Positions 8,552 through 17,303 of a stretch of DNA of 64,000 bases are shown piece by piece (within the stretch, counting starts at the first letter, position 1; each line of letters starts with the position of its first letter). The DNA is from VXYL01 sp965199945. Lineage in GTDB: Bacteria > Pseudomonadota > Gammaproteobacteria > Pseudomonadales > Azotimanducaceae. The stretch covers positions 1,860,001 to 1,924,000 of the forward strand of contig OZ241354.1 in NCBI GenBank assembly GCA_965199945.1. The letters run 5' to 3'. The position numbers and the translations under genes are program-made. Under the pieces are notes generated by a model that was not told where the DNA came from, ran no database searches, and saw nothing but the letters and a program-made list of their open reading frames with translations.

Positions 8552-9649
8552 ATGGCAGAAGACGCCTTCGTCGCATTCCTCAACGACCGCCAGAGCCGCA
8601 ATCTGGTGCAGAACGCCAAGCTGGACGCGAAGGTGCAGAACGGCAGCGTGCGCAACGCGGCGTGGGAGTTCCGCTCCAAGCGCTCGCCGGGCATCCTGCT
8701 CGTCGATCTGGACGGCGAGCAGAACCCCATCGTCTACGTGCCGGCGCTGATCCAAGTGTGCCGGCCGGAGAGCATCATCCTCGTCACCGGCTCGGAGAAC
8801 AACGTCGCGCTGGCGAACGAGCTGTACCGAAGCGGCGTCTTTCTGTATCTGCCGAAGCCGCTGGACACCACCAATCTGGCCGCCGCCATGCGCGAAGTCG
8901 CTGCCGTCAACGGCGAAGGGGCGCGTCCGGACATCCAGGCCAGCCGCCTGCTGCCGGTGCTCGGCAAGGGGATGGGCACCAATACGATGACGGCGCTGCT
9001 GGCGCGGATGGCGGCGGAAGCCGGGCGCTACGTGAGCTGCGTGGACCTCGACCCCAACTTCGGATCGCTGGCGATGGCGTTCGACACCGAACCCCGGCGC
9101 GGCCTGGCGCAGGCGCTGCAAGCGCCCGGCGGCGACGCCAGCGTGCTGGAGCGTCTGCAGGCGCCCGTCTCGCCGCGCATCGGCCTCGTGGCGCATCCGG
9201 TCGATCAGTCCGGCCAGGATTCCTTCGCCGAAGAGGGCCTCGGCGACTTGATCGACGCCTTGGTCGCGCAAGCGCACATGATCCTGCTGTGCGGTCTGCA
9301 GCCGCGCCACGTCGACATGCTGCGGCATACGGCCACCAGCCACGTGATCGTCTTCGAGCCGACGCCGGCCGGCGTCTCGGTGGCGGTGCGCTGGCTGCGC
9401 ATTCTCGACGGCGCCCAGTCGACGCTGGTCGTCAACCACACGCGCCCATTGCCGAAGCTGCTCAGCACCGAACAGCTGCGCACCGGCTTCGGCGGCCGAA
9501 GCCCGGACTTCGAGCTGCCCTACATCAAGGGCATGGCGCGTTCCATGGCGCTCGGCGAACCGGAATCCGCCCTCTCCCGACGGGAGCGCACGCTGCTCGG
9601 CAACTTCCTGCAGCCGCTGCTGGGCCTCGGCGCGGATCAGATCGGATAG
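8552..9649 (+). CDS. TadZ/CpaE-like pilus localisation protein with degenerate P-loop
   Basis: A 365-residue protein starting at ATG 8552 (AGGAG about 11 nt upstream). The N-terminal third resembles an atypical response-receiver domain (LLVDLDGEQNPIVYV, PESIILVTGS, LYLPKPLDTTNL). The remainder is a MinD/ParA-like domain with CVDLDPNFGSLAMAFD. The P-loop position reads GKGMGTNTMT, which lacks the Lys-Thr/Ser pair of a working deviant Walker A, so ATP hydrolysis is doubtful. TadZ proteins place the Tad machine at the cell pole. The 3' end faces the convergent SPOR lipoprotein gene 12 bp away. Confidence 0.8.
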   Translation: MAEDAFVAFLNDRQSRNLVQNAKLDAKVQNGSVRNAAWEFRSKRSPGILLVDLDGEQNPIVYVPALIQVCRPESIILVTGSENNVALANELYRSGVFLYLPKPLDTTNLAAAMREVAAVNGEGARPDIQASRLLPVLGKGMGTNTMTALLARMAAEAGRYVSCVDLDPNFGSLAMAFDTEPRRGLAQALQAPGGDASVLERLQAPVSPRIGLVAHPVDQSGQDSFAEEGLGDLIDALVAQAHMILLCGLQPRHVDMLRHTATSHVIVFEPTPAGVSVAVRWLRILDGAQSTLVVNHTRPLPKLLSTEQLRTGFGGRSPDFELPYIKGMARSMALGEPESALSRRERTLLGNFLQPLLGLGADQIG

Positions 9650-9661
9650 GCGTCGTTCCGC

Positions 9662-11410
9662 CTATTCGACGGCGTAGCCCGCGGCGGCCATTTCCGCCCG
9701 CAAGTCGGCAACGGTCTGTTCGTTCGCCAAGGGGCCGATGCGCACGCGGTGCAGCGTTCCCGCGCCGCGCTGGACCTGCTCCACGAGCACCGGCTGGCGG
9801 GTGCGCCCGCGCAAGTCCGAAGCCAGTTCGCGCGCGGCCTCCTGCGTGCCAAAGGCGCCAAGCTGCAGGAACCGCCGACCGCCCTCTTCGACGATGAAGC
9901 CGCCGGGCTGCGCGCGCGGCGGCGGCGCGTCGGCCAATTCAGCCCCCCTGCTGGGCACCGCCGCGGTGCGCTCCGCGCTGTCTCGCGTCTCCGACATCTC
10001 TCGCACGACATAGCCTTGGCTTGCCAAAGACTCGACCACAGTGCCGAGCCTCGCTTCCGAGGCCAGCGGGCCGATGCGAACGCGGTAAAGGGACCGAACG
10101 AGCACGACGTGGGCGGCATTCCCGGCAACCGCCGCGAGCCTTTGCGCAGCCGCATCCGCAGCACCAAATGTCTCGAAGGCGCCGATTTCCACGAACGCCT
10201 GGCCCCCTTCCCGGCGCACCACCCCGGCGCCAAGCACTTGGCGGACGGGAGGCGGTTGCGTCGCAACCGGCGCAACGTCCGCGACATCCGCTTGCGGCGG
10301 CACCGCGTCCGGCGCGGCGTCGATGGTTTCCGTTCGCGGGCTCGTCGAGTCGCCTTTGGTCGGATCGTTCAGCCAATCGACTTGCCGAGGAGAGTCCGGT
10401 TGCAGGGCGACGACGCTCTCCGCCGCGTCTGGCTGCGTGACAGCAGGCGCCAGTGCGGCGGGCCTCGGCACGGGCGCAGGCGGCGTCTCCGGCGCCGGCG
10501 GGGGCACGGCGGACGGCGCGCCCACGGCCGCCGGCATGGACGGCTCGTTCAACCATTGCACCGTCGCCTCCGGTTCGGTCGGACGTCGTGTCGGTTGTTC
10601 GGGTGGCGGTGCCGGCACGGCTGCCACAGTGCGCCGAGGTTGCTCGCTGGCCGGAACCGTTGCTCTCGGTGCCGGTGCTGCCGGCACCGCGGGCGGCGCC
10701 GCTGGACTGCGAACCGTCGGTTCCGTCACCGGCAGATCGGCAAGCGCCACCGGGGCGCTCTGCGCCACGCTGCGGGCGCGCCGCTGCGGGCCGATTGCGC
10801 GCTGCTGTTCGGCGAGCATTCCCAGGGCGCGGTTGAGATTCTCGGCGAACATCGGCTCGCTGGGCGCTTGCCGGACCGCCCGCTGCATGGCGGCGACAGC
10901 GCCATCGAGGTCGCCGTCGAGCAGCCTTGTGAGGCCAATGCCGTTGAAAGCCCACGCGAGATCGCGCAGCGATGCCTGCTCGCGCGTCTCGGTGAGTTGC
11001 AGGAAGCTCCGCCGCGCCGATTCCAACTGCCCGCCCTCCAATGTCGCGCGGCCGTGCCAGAGCAGCGCCTGGTGGCGGTCTTCCGGTCTCTCGGCGAGCG
11101 CCAAGGCGCCGAGATACCACTGCGCGGCGTCTTCGGAACGGCGATTCTTGAAGGCGACGTCGCCCAGGCCCATGTGCGCCTCGAAGGACTCCGGCGAGAC
11201 GTCCAGGAGCCGTCGGTAGAGGCGCTGGGCGGTTTCGAGCTGGCCAGTGTCCACGGCCACGCTGGCCATCGGCAGCAGCGCCCGTTCGACTTCCTCGATG
11301 CGCAGCTGCTCGGCGCGCTCGGGCATCAGCGAACAGGACGCCACGAGCGCTGCCGCCGCGGCAACCGTCGCTCGCGCACACCACGTCCCTGTAGGAACAA
11401 CGCAACGCAA
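9662..11410 (-). CDS. TPR lipoprotein with two C-terminal SPOR domains (TadD-like)
   Basis: A 582-residue product. The start TTG 11410 is chosen because a near-perfect AAGGAGG lies 6 nt upstream. A signal peptide ends in the lipobox LVASC. TPR-like repeats follow (QLETAQRLYRRLLDVSPES, ARRSFLQLTETREQ), then a long Pro/Ala/Val-rich linker, then two SPOR domains of about 75 residues (AFVEIGAFETFGAADAAA..., RFLQLGAFGTQEAARELA...). SPOR domains bind denuded septal peptidoglycan; TPR lipoproteins (TadD) assist Tad secretin assembly. I infer a cell-wall-tethered assembly factor. It sits inside the Tad cluster but on the opposite strand. Confidence 0.85.
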   Translation of the reverse strand: MRCVVPTGTWCARATVAAAAALVASCSLMPERAEQLRIEEVERALLPMASVAVDTGQLETAQRLYRRLLDVSPESFEAHMGLGDVAFKNRRSEDAAQWYLGALALAERPEDRHQALLWHGRATLEGGQLESARRSFLQLTETREQASLRDLAWAFNGIGLTRLLDGDLDGAVAAMQRAVRQAPSEPMFAENLNRALGMLAEQQRAIGPQRRARSVAQSAPVALADLPVTEPTVRSPAAPPAVPAAPAPRATVPASEQPRRTVAAVPAPPPEQPTRRPTEPEATVQWLNEPSMPAAVGAPSAVPPPAPETPPAPVPRPAALAPAVTQPDAAESVVALQPDSPRQVDWLNDPTKGDSTSPRTETIDAAPDAVPPQADVADVAPVATQPPPVRQVLGAGVVRREGGQAFVEIGAFETFGAADAAAQRLAAVAGNAAHVVLVRSLYRVRIGPLASEARLGTVVESLASQGYVVREMSETRDSAERTAAVPSRGAELADAPPPRAQPGGFIVEEGGRRFLQLGAFGTQEAARELASDLRGRTRQPVLVEQVQRGAGTLHRVRIGPLANEQTVADLRAEMAAAGYAVE

Positions 11411-11797
11411 GTCTCCCTCCTTGGCGGCTACGGCGCGTTGGCTCTCTCCGCGCGCTCCGCGCGCGCACACGCAACTTGCAGTTCGCACGCTCGCCGCGCT
11501 TGCATTGGCAGCCCGCCTATTGTAAAGCATGGAACGTCCGCGAAGGCCACGACTCGGCAAGGTTCGGTCGCGGCTTGCGTCAAGGCAAGCGAGGAGGAGA
11601 ACGCGAACGTGCGCCCAGCAAGGTTGCTCCGCACCACGGGCGGCGCAAAGGGATTCCGCGGGAAGAGCGCGAGGGGGCCTGCCCCCTCGCAAAGAGCCCT
11701 CAGCGGGGGAGCGCGAGGGGCCTGCCCCTCGCAAGCAAGAGCCCTCAGCCGGGGGAGCGCGAGGGGGCTTGCCCCCTCGCATAAAAAAACCCGCGGC
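11411..11797. other. Intergenic region between TPR/SPOR gene and TadE-like gene
   Basis: About 390 bp between divergent genes. It must hold promoters for both and contains the hairpin cluster described separately. No separate gene was recognised, and no Flp pilin. Confidence 0.55.
11669..11780. repeat. Cluster of three GC-rich hairpins (palindromic repeat unit)
   Basis: Three near-identical inverted repeats lie at 11669-11690, 11713-11732 and 11759-11780. Each has arms of GCGAGGGG(G) and (C)CCCCTCGC around a 2-4 nt centre. They are joined by a repeated linker containing AGAGCCCTCAGC and GGGGGAGC. The outer copies are 22 nt and the middle copy 20 nt. The last is followed by ATAAAAAAACCC. The unit (about 45 bp) resembles a REP-like element or a stack of terminator/attenuator hairpins just ahead of the TadE-like start. 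Confidence 0.85.
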
Positions 11798-12292
11798 ATG
11801 TTCTCGGTGGAGTTCGGCCTTGTCACGCTGATCGCGCTCTTTCTCTTCGCGGTGGTCGGCGAGTTCCTGCGCATCTCCTTGTACGACCAGATTCTCGCCC
11901 GCGCCACGCACTTGAGCGCCCAGGCGGTGGCGCGGCTGCCGGTTTCCAGCGGCTGCGCGGCGGCTGTCTCTGGCGCGTTCGCCAACGACGGCACGGCACG
12001 CTGGCTGTTCGACGAGAACAGCGACGGCACCGTCGCCGTGGGCGTCACCACCGCCGACGGCTGGCCGGCGGACGACGCCAACGAAGTGCAGGTGGCCATC
12101 AGCTGGGATGGCGATCCATCCGACGGCGTGGATTGGAGCGAGGCCGTCGCCGGGCAGTGCGGCGACACCGGCTCCTGGCTGCGCGTGCGTTCCCGGGTGG
12201 CCGTCAGACCCTGGTTCGCCCCGTTCCGCGCCGCCGCTCCCAACGGCGTAGTGCTCAACCACGAAAGCTGGGCGAGGAACAACCGGTCGTGA
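11798..12292 (+). CDS. TadE-like pseudopilin
   Basis: A 164-residue protein with the TadE hallmark: a short N-terminus, then GMFSVEFGLVTLIALFLFAVVGE, where the conserved Glu of the VEF motif begins a single transmembrane segment. The remainder is a periplasmic domain with two cysteines (SSGCAAA, AGQCGD). Start ATG 11798 has no clear Shine-Dalgarno and leaves only a few residues before the motif; family members usually carry a basic RRGxxxVEF lead, and the frame does read KKTRGMFSVEF through the last hairpin, so the true start is uncertain. The stop overlaps the next gene's GTG (GTGA). Confidence 0.75.
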   Translation: MFSVEFGLVTLIALFLFAVVGEFLRISLYDQILARATHLSAQAVARLPVSSGCAAAVSGAFANDGTARWLFDENSDGTVAVGVTTADGWPADDANEVQVAISWDGDPSDGVDWSEAVAGQCGDTGSWLRVRSRVAVRPWFAPFRAAAPNGVVLNHESWARNNRS

Positions 12293-13242
12293 GGACGCAA
12301 GCGCCCGAGCGCCTTGCGCGGCGGCGACTTTCACGCATGAGCCGCCTGCGCACACGCCGCTTGCGCGGCAAACGCGCACCTCGCGCTTCTACAAGGCGCC
12401 ACGGCGCCGCTTCCGTGGAGTTGGTGGCGATCGCCCCTTTCCTGCTGCTGATGATGGCAGCCATCTGGGACCTCCGCGCGTTCACCGCGCATCGCGCCGA
12501 CCTGGCGCGCGAGGTCTACGTCGTCGCCGAACTGATCGCCAACGGCGCCGACTGGGACTTGGCCGGCGTCAGGAACGCCATCGACGCCGCCATGGCGCGG
12601 CTGAGCGGGGAAAGCGCCGGCTGGATGCGCGTGGTGGTGGTGACGCGCGAGCAGGACATCCCCGCGGTGGCGCCGACGCCGCCAGACCCGTCCACCACGC
12701 CGCCCACGCCAGGGAGCCCCGGCAGTCCTCGGGTGGAAGCGACCAACGGCGACGGGCGCGACTGCGACGATACGGCGGCAACGGCAGACGATCCAGCCAC
12801 GCTGTGGGACGACACGACCGTACCCTGGTGCGAACCGATCATCCGCTTGGAAGTGCAGGCCACGGCCGGCACGGCCAACCAGTGGTCGTCGCAAGCCGGC
12901 ACCACCAACTGCGCGAACGTCCAGTCGCAACTGCCAGCGTGCGCTTCGCCGCCTTGCGACTTCTCCGGCCAGGCGGTGCTGCCGCAGGAAGGCACGGACC
13001 CGGACGGCGCCGGGCCGGCAACGCCGCCGCCAGAAGCCGAGTGGCCGAGCCGCAGGCTCGCCGACGACGAATGGTGGGTGGTCGTGGAGACGTGTTCCCA
13101 CTTCGGCGGCGGCACGTCGCAGCCGTTCCTCGCTGGCGGCCTGTTCAATTTCGCCACCGACGCGCTCAACGTGCGCAACGTTCTGTACCGGCGCGTGGCG
13201 TGGGGCGCGGTTGCCGACTTGGCCGACTGCCGCTGGTGCTGA
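12289..13242 (+). CDS. Second TadE/TadF-like pseudopilin
   Basis: A 317-residue product whose GTG start (12289) overlaps the previous stop (GTGA), indicating coupled translation. An alternative ATG is at 12337. A strongly basic N-terminus (RRLSRMSRLRTRRLRGKR) precedes RRHGAASVELVAIAPFLLLMMAAIW, the TadE/F processing-site-like motif and transmembrane segment. The periplasmic part contains a Pro/Thr-rich linker (TPPDPSTTPPTPGSPGSP) and several cysteines. Minor pseudopilins of this kind are cleaved by a TadV-type peptidase, which is not in the window. Confidence 0.75.
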   Translation: MRTQAPERLARRRLSRMSRLRTRRLRGKRAPRASTRRHGAASVELVAIAPFLLLMMAAIWDLRAFTAHRADLAREVYVVAELIANGADWDLAGVRNAIDAAMARLSGESAGWMRVVVVTREQDIPAVAPTPPDPSTTPPTPGSPGSPRVEATNGDGRDCDDTAATADDPATLWDDTTVPWCEPIIRLEVQATAGTANQWSSQAGTTNCANVQSQLPACASPPCDFSGQAVLPQEGTDPDGAGPATPPPEAEWPSRRLADDEWWVVVETCSHFGGGTSQPFLAGGLFNFATDALNVRNVLYRRVAWGAVADLADCRWC

Positions 13243-13325
13243 CGACTCCACCGCCGCGCCTGCTAAACTCGATGTTCAGCTTGCGAGCAGGCGCACAGGT
13301 CGAAAGAGGGGTCAGGCAAGAGACG

Positions 13326-15875
13326 ATGTTCAAGGCGCGTCGGCATCTGACAGCGTACGTTCCGCGGTTCGCCCTTCGCGTCGGGCGCGCCGCGCGGGCG
13401 TTCGCCGCCTGTCGGCGTGGCGGCGCCATGCTCTACTCCGGCGCCACCGCGCTGGTGCTGCTGACCGGCATGGGCGCGACGATGGCCAACTTCAATTGGC
13501 GCGAAGCGCAGCAGGCGGAGCTGGACGCCGCGATGCGCGCCGCCGTGTCGACGACCGCCCAGCTGCTGCCGCGCGTCACCGAAGCGGGCGTCGAGGAGAC
13601 CATCAAGGAACGCACTGCCGCGGTCTTGGCCGGCTTGAGCGAAGGGCTGCAGGTGAGCAAGGACGACATCACCGTCTCCTACGACGCGGCGACCAACGTC
13701 ACCCGCGTCACCGTCGGCGGCAACGCCGTCTTTCGATTCCGGGGCGTCTGGGGCAGCGACGCGGACAACGAGCAGGACACCGCCTTGGCGCGCCAGTCGG
13801 TGGCCGTGCGCGTGGACATCGACCGCTACGAGACGGTCATCGCGGCGGACATCTCCGAGTCCATGGGAACGCGAATGGAAGTCGGCCAAACGGCGACCAA
13901 GCTGGACGCCCTCAAGGCCGCCGTCGAGGTGGCCATCGGCATCATGGAAGAGGCGTCGGCGGAAAACACCGGCGCCGTCACCATCGGCATGGTGCCGTTC
14001 GGCAGCGCGGTCAACGTCGGCGACACCAGCGGCGCCGGCGAGACGGCCGGCAAGCGGCGCTACGCGCACCTGCTCGCCGGCGGCGCCCACGACGACCAGA
14101 ACGCCGCAAACACGGCGCACTGGGTCGATGCGTACCACCACTACGGCAGCACCGGCGGTTCCTGGGGCAACGATCTGCAAACGCAGACGCTGCCGATCTT
14201 CGAGGCGACGAAGAGCTGGAACCTGCGCGGCTCGACGAGCATCGACTTGTCCGACGAAGCGCCTGGCTTCGGCACTTGGAACGTGCAGCGCGAAGACTTC
14301 TGGAACGGCTGCGTCATGGCGCGCTGGGGCGCGTTCTGGGAGCGCCCGGCGGCCTGCACGGCCGGTTGCCAGCGGGCGGCATGCCCCGACGGCGACGCCA
14401 CCTGCACCCAGTGCGACCCCGGCTGTTGGATGCCGGACATCGACGACAACCGCGAGCTGTGGCCGGCGACGCTCGACGTCGCGGCGTGGACGCCGGCCAG
14501 CGACTCGCTCAAGAACGAGCCCCTGCACCTTTCCGATGCCCCGCCGAACGCCAGCAACGCGAACACCCGCTTCACCGCCTACTCCTGGCCCGACGACGCG
14601 GTGAGCGGCACCTCCGACGCGCGGCTCATGGGCGTGCTGGTGGAAACGCTCGACCCGGGAAAGCTGTCGGCGATGCATTTCGTGCAGCACGCCCGCGGCG
14701 GCGACAACAACTGGTCGCGCACCGACAGTTCCGGCGACTGGTTCTGCCCGGCGAGCCCCATCGTGCCCCTCACCGAGACCGCCGCCACCCTGCGCAGCGC
14801 CGCCACCGGCCTGCAAGCCATCACCGAGAGCAGCGCCCACGGCGCCTCGGGCGGCACCTACCTGCAACTTGGCGTGGTCTGGGGATTGCGCGTCCTGTCG
14901 CCGCTGTGGAGCGACATCTGGGAGGCCGTGGACGCGGCCGGCACGGCGCGGCCGCTGACGCCCTGCGCAACCGGAGAGACCGGCGCCCACTGCCAGCGCT
15001 CCCTGGAAAAGCTGATCGTGCTCATCACGGACGGCAGCAGCGGCATCGGCAAGACCAGCCAAACGTGGCCAGGAAGGGTCGTCTACGACGCGTATCCGGC
15101 CAACTACGGGTTCTCGAATCCGAGCAATCTGCCAGTGGACGCAACGACCAAGCTGTGCAGCACCGAGTTCCGCCCGAAAAGCACGCCGTTTCGGGAAGCC
15201 GCCGCAGACGGCACGGACACCGCATTCGACGCCCGCTTCTCCGACCTCAATGCGGCTGGAAGGTTCGCCGGCGACTCGCTCAATCGCCTGGTCGCCAATG
15301 TCGAGCGCGTGCTGGAGACGACTCTGACCCCGCAAGGGCGCGCCGAACTGGGCGACTTGACGCCCTGGGAGCTGTTCCGCGGGCGCGGCTTCAAGAACGA
15401 CGGCACGAGCCTGACGGACATTCTGGTCGATGCCAACAACGGCTTCGGCCTCGACGGGCGGCCCATACTGGACGACATGGCCTGCCGCAACAGCTCGTCC
15501 TTCGGCGCCTACGGGCGCATCGAAGACCTGATGCAGATCGGCGGCGAGCCGGTGGCGGGCGTGGCCCCCTTCGCCGACATCCAAGGCAACTTGGCGCCCG
15601 CCGCGCGAACCCGACTCGAAGGCTGGCTCGAGGACGCCTGCCGCATCGCCGGCGAGCGCGGCGTGCAGATCAAGGCGGTCTACCTGAGCACGCAGAACGC
15701 CAGCGCCGCCCAGCAGGCAATCGAGGCGGCCGATCTCGCGGCGCTGGGCCGCTGCATCGACGCCGCCAACGGCAGCCGCAGCCGCGACATCTACGAGGCG
15801 CCGACCGCGAGTCAGCTGGCGTCGACGTTTCGTTCCATCTTCACGGTGCGGCGCAATCTGCGCTTCCTGAACTGA
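13326..15875 (+). CDS. TadG-like protein with von Willebrand factor A domain
   Basis: An 849-residue protein. After a basic N-terminus (CRRGGAMLYSGATALVLLTGMG) comes the single TadG-type transmembrane segment, then a helical region and a VWA domain with a complete MIDAS motif DISES (Asp175, Ser177, Ser179). A long cysteine-rich insertion follows (about residues 335-375, including CTAGCQRAAC and CTQCDPGCW), then the rest of the VWA fold (LIVLITDGSS). TadG-type proteins are envelope-anchored parts of the Tad machine, and VWA versions may act as adhesins. Start ATG 13326 was chosen for position before the basic lead; ATG 13272 in the same frame is an alternative. Ends 51 nt before tadA. Confidence 0.85.
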   Translation: MFKARRHLTAYVPRFALRVGRAARAFAACRRGGAMLYSGATALVLLTGMGATMANFNWREAQQAELDAAMRAAVSTTAQLLPRVTEAGVEETIKERTAAVLAGLSEGLQVSKDDITVSYDAATNVTRVTVGGNAVFRFRGVWGSDADNEQDTALARQSVAVRVDIDRYETVIAADISESMGTRMEVGQTATKLDALKAAVEVAIGIMEEASAENTGAVTIGMVPFGSAVNVGDTSGAGETAGKRRYAHLLAGGAHDDQNAANTAHWVDAYHHYGSTGGSWGNDLQTQTLPIFEATKSWNLRGSTSIDLSDEAPGFGTWNVQREDFWNGCVMARWGAFWERPAACTAGCQRAACPDGDATCTQCDPGCWMPDIDDNRELWPATLDVAAWTPASDSLKNEPLHLSDAPPNASNANTRFTAYSWPDDAVSGTSDARLMGVLVETLDPGKLSAMHFVQHARGGDNNWSRTDSSGDWFCPASPIVPLTETAATLRSAATGLQAITESSAHGASGGTYLQLGVVWGLRVLSPLWSDIWEAVDAAGTARPLTPCATGETGAHCQRSLEKLIVLITDGSSGIGKTSQTWPGRVVYDAYPANYGFSNPSNLPVDATTKLCSTEFRPKSTPFREAAADGTDTAFDARFSDLNAAGRFAGDSLNRLVANVERVLETTLTPQGRAELGDLTPWELFRGRGFKNDGTSLTDILVDANNGFGLDGRPILDDMACRNSSSFGAYGRIEDLMQIGGEPVAGVAPFADIQGNLAPAARTRLEGWLEDACRIAGERGVQIKAVYLSTQNASAAQQAIEAADLAALGRCIDAANGSRSRDIYEAPTASQLASTFRSIFTVRRNLRFLN

Positions 15876-15926
15876 CCCGCGACCCACGCAGAACAGGCAA
15901 CCAGCGCCACAGTCCAGGAAAGAAGC

Positions 15927-17303
15927 ATGGTGCAATCCATCCGCCACAAGCGCGAGGGTCTTCGCCCGCGAACCGGCGTCCAAGTCGGCACCCGCTTCGC
16001 CAGCCCGCAGCCGTCGCGCAGCCGCTTCGAGGAGGCGGTGCCCTGGTACCACGGCCGAATCCTCGAAGCCATGGACGCCGAACAGGCGTCCGTGCTCGAC
16101 GAAGAGGGCATGGGGGAGCTCGTGCTCTCGCTCATCCGCCAACTCGAGGCCGCGCCGGACGCGCCAGCCATCGGCGGCGCCCACAATCTGCTGGCGACGC
16201 GGCTGGTCGACGAGATGCGCGGCCTGGGCCCCCTCGGCCCGCTGCTGCGCGATCCGGACATCTCGGACATTCTGGTCAACGGCCTGAACTCGGTGTATGT
16301 GGAACGCCACGGCCGGCTCAGCAAGGTGGACGTCGTCTTCCGCGACGCCAACCACTTGACGCGCATCGCCCAGCGCATGGCCGAAGGCGTCGGGCGGCAC
16401 GTGGACGAGCTCAATCCCATGTGCGACGCGCGCCTTCCCGACGGTTCCCGGGTGAACATCATCGGCCCGCCGCTCGCCATCGACGGCGCGGCCATCTCCA
16501 TTCGCCGCTTCCGCGCCGGGGGATTCTCCATCGCCGAGCTGGCGCGCACCGGCGCCATGCATCCCGGCATGGCCACGCTGCTGGAACTGGCCACCAAGGC
16601 GCAGCTCAACATCGTCGTCTCGGGCGGTACAGGTTCCGGCAAGACCACGCTCTTGAACGCGCTCTCGGAGAACATCGGCGTCGAGGAGCGCGTGGTCACG
16701 CTGGAGGACGCCGCCGAACTGAGCCTGCAGCAGCCGCACGTGGTGCGCCTGGAAACCCGCGCTCCTTCGGCCGAAGGCGCCGGCGAAATCCACATGCGCG
16801 ATCTGCTGAAGAATGCGCTGCGGATGCGCCCGGACCGCATCATCGTCGGCGAGGTGCGCGGGCCGGAAGCCATCGAGGCGCTGCAGGCGATGAACACCGG
16901 CCACCCCGGATCGATGTTCACGGTCCACGCCAACAATCCCCGGGACACCATCCAGCGCCTGGAATATCTGGTGATGATGGGCACTGGCGAGATGCCGCTC
17001 ACCGCCATTCGCCACCAAGTGGTCTCGGCGGTGGATCTCATCGTGCAGGCGGCGCGCTTTCGAGACGGCAAGCGACGGGTCATCTCGATCACCGACATCG
17101 CCGGCATGGAAGGCGAGGTGCCGGTGCTCGAGGACATCTGGAGCTACGATGCGGCTGCCGACCGCTTCCGCTGCAGCGGCACGCGCCCGTCGTTCTTCCG
17201 CCAGGTGGAGGACCTGGGCCTTGGCAATCTCCTACGCCAGAGCATGGCGCAAGGCGTCTCCGGCGGGCCGGCCACGCGGCAGTGGGGAAGCAACGCCCAA
17301 TGA
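15927..17303 (+). CDS. tadA: Tad/CpaF-type secretion ATPase
   Basis: A 458-residue member of the GspE/VirB11 family, CpaF branch. Motifs: the N-terminal domain with RDPDISDILVNG, Walker A GGTGSGKTTLLNAL (Lys239), the Asp box (RVVTLEDAAEL), Walker B region MRPDRIIVGEVRGPEA, and the His box (HPGSMFTVHANN). It powers assembly of Tad (Flp) pili from the inner-membrane cytosolic face with TadB and TadC. The ATG at 15927 is preceded by AGGAAAG. The stop overlaps the tadB start (ATGA). Confidence 0.95.
   Translation: MVQSIRHKREGLRPRTGVQVGTRFASPQPSRSRFEEAVPWYHGRILEAMDAEQASVLDEEGMGELVLSLIRQLEAAPDAPAIGGAHNLLATRLVDEMRGLGPLGPLLRDPDISDILVNGLNSVYVERHGRLSKVDVVFRDANHLTRIAQRMAEGVGRHVDELNPMCDARLPDGSRVNIIGPPLAIDGAAISIRRFRAGGFSIAELARTGAMHPGMATLLELATKAQLNIVVSGGTGSGKTTLLNALSENIGVEERVVTLEDAAELSLQQPHVVRLETRAPSAEGAGEIHMRDLLKNALRMRPDRIIVGEVRGPEAIEALQAMNTGHPGSMFTVHANNPRDTIQRLEYLVMMGTGEMPLTAIRHQVVSAVDLIVQAARFRDGKRRVISITDIAGMEGEVPVLEDIWSYDAAADRFRCSGTRPSFFRQVEDLGLGNLLRQSMAQGVSGGPATRQWGSNAQ

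Noticed and set aside
13263..17018. 1251-codon reverse-strand ORF opposite the Tad genes
   Set aside because: The tadG and tadA motifs are on the forward strand; the antisense product has only low-complexity His/Val/Gly/Arg sequence.
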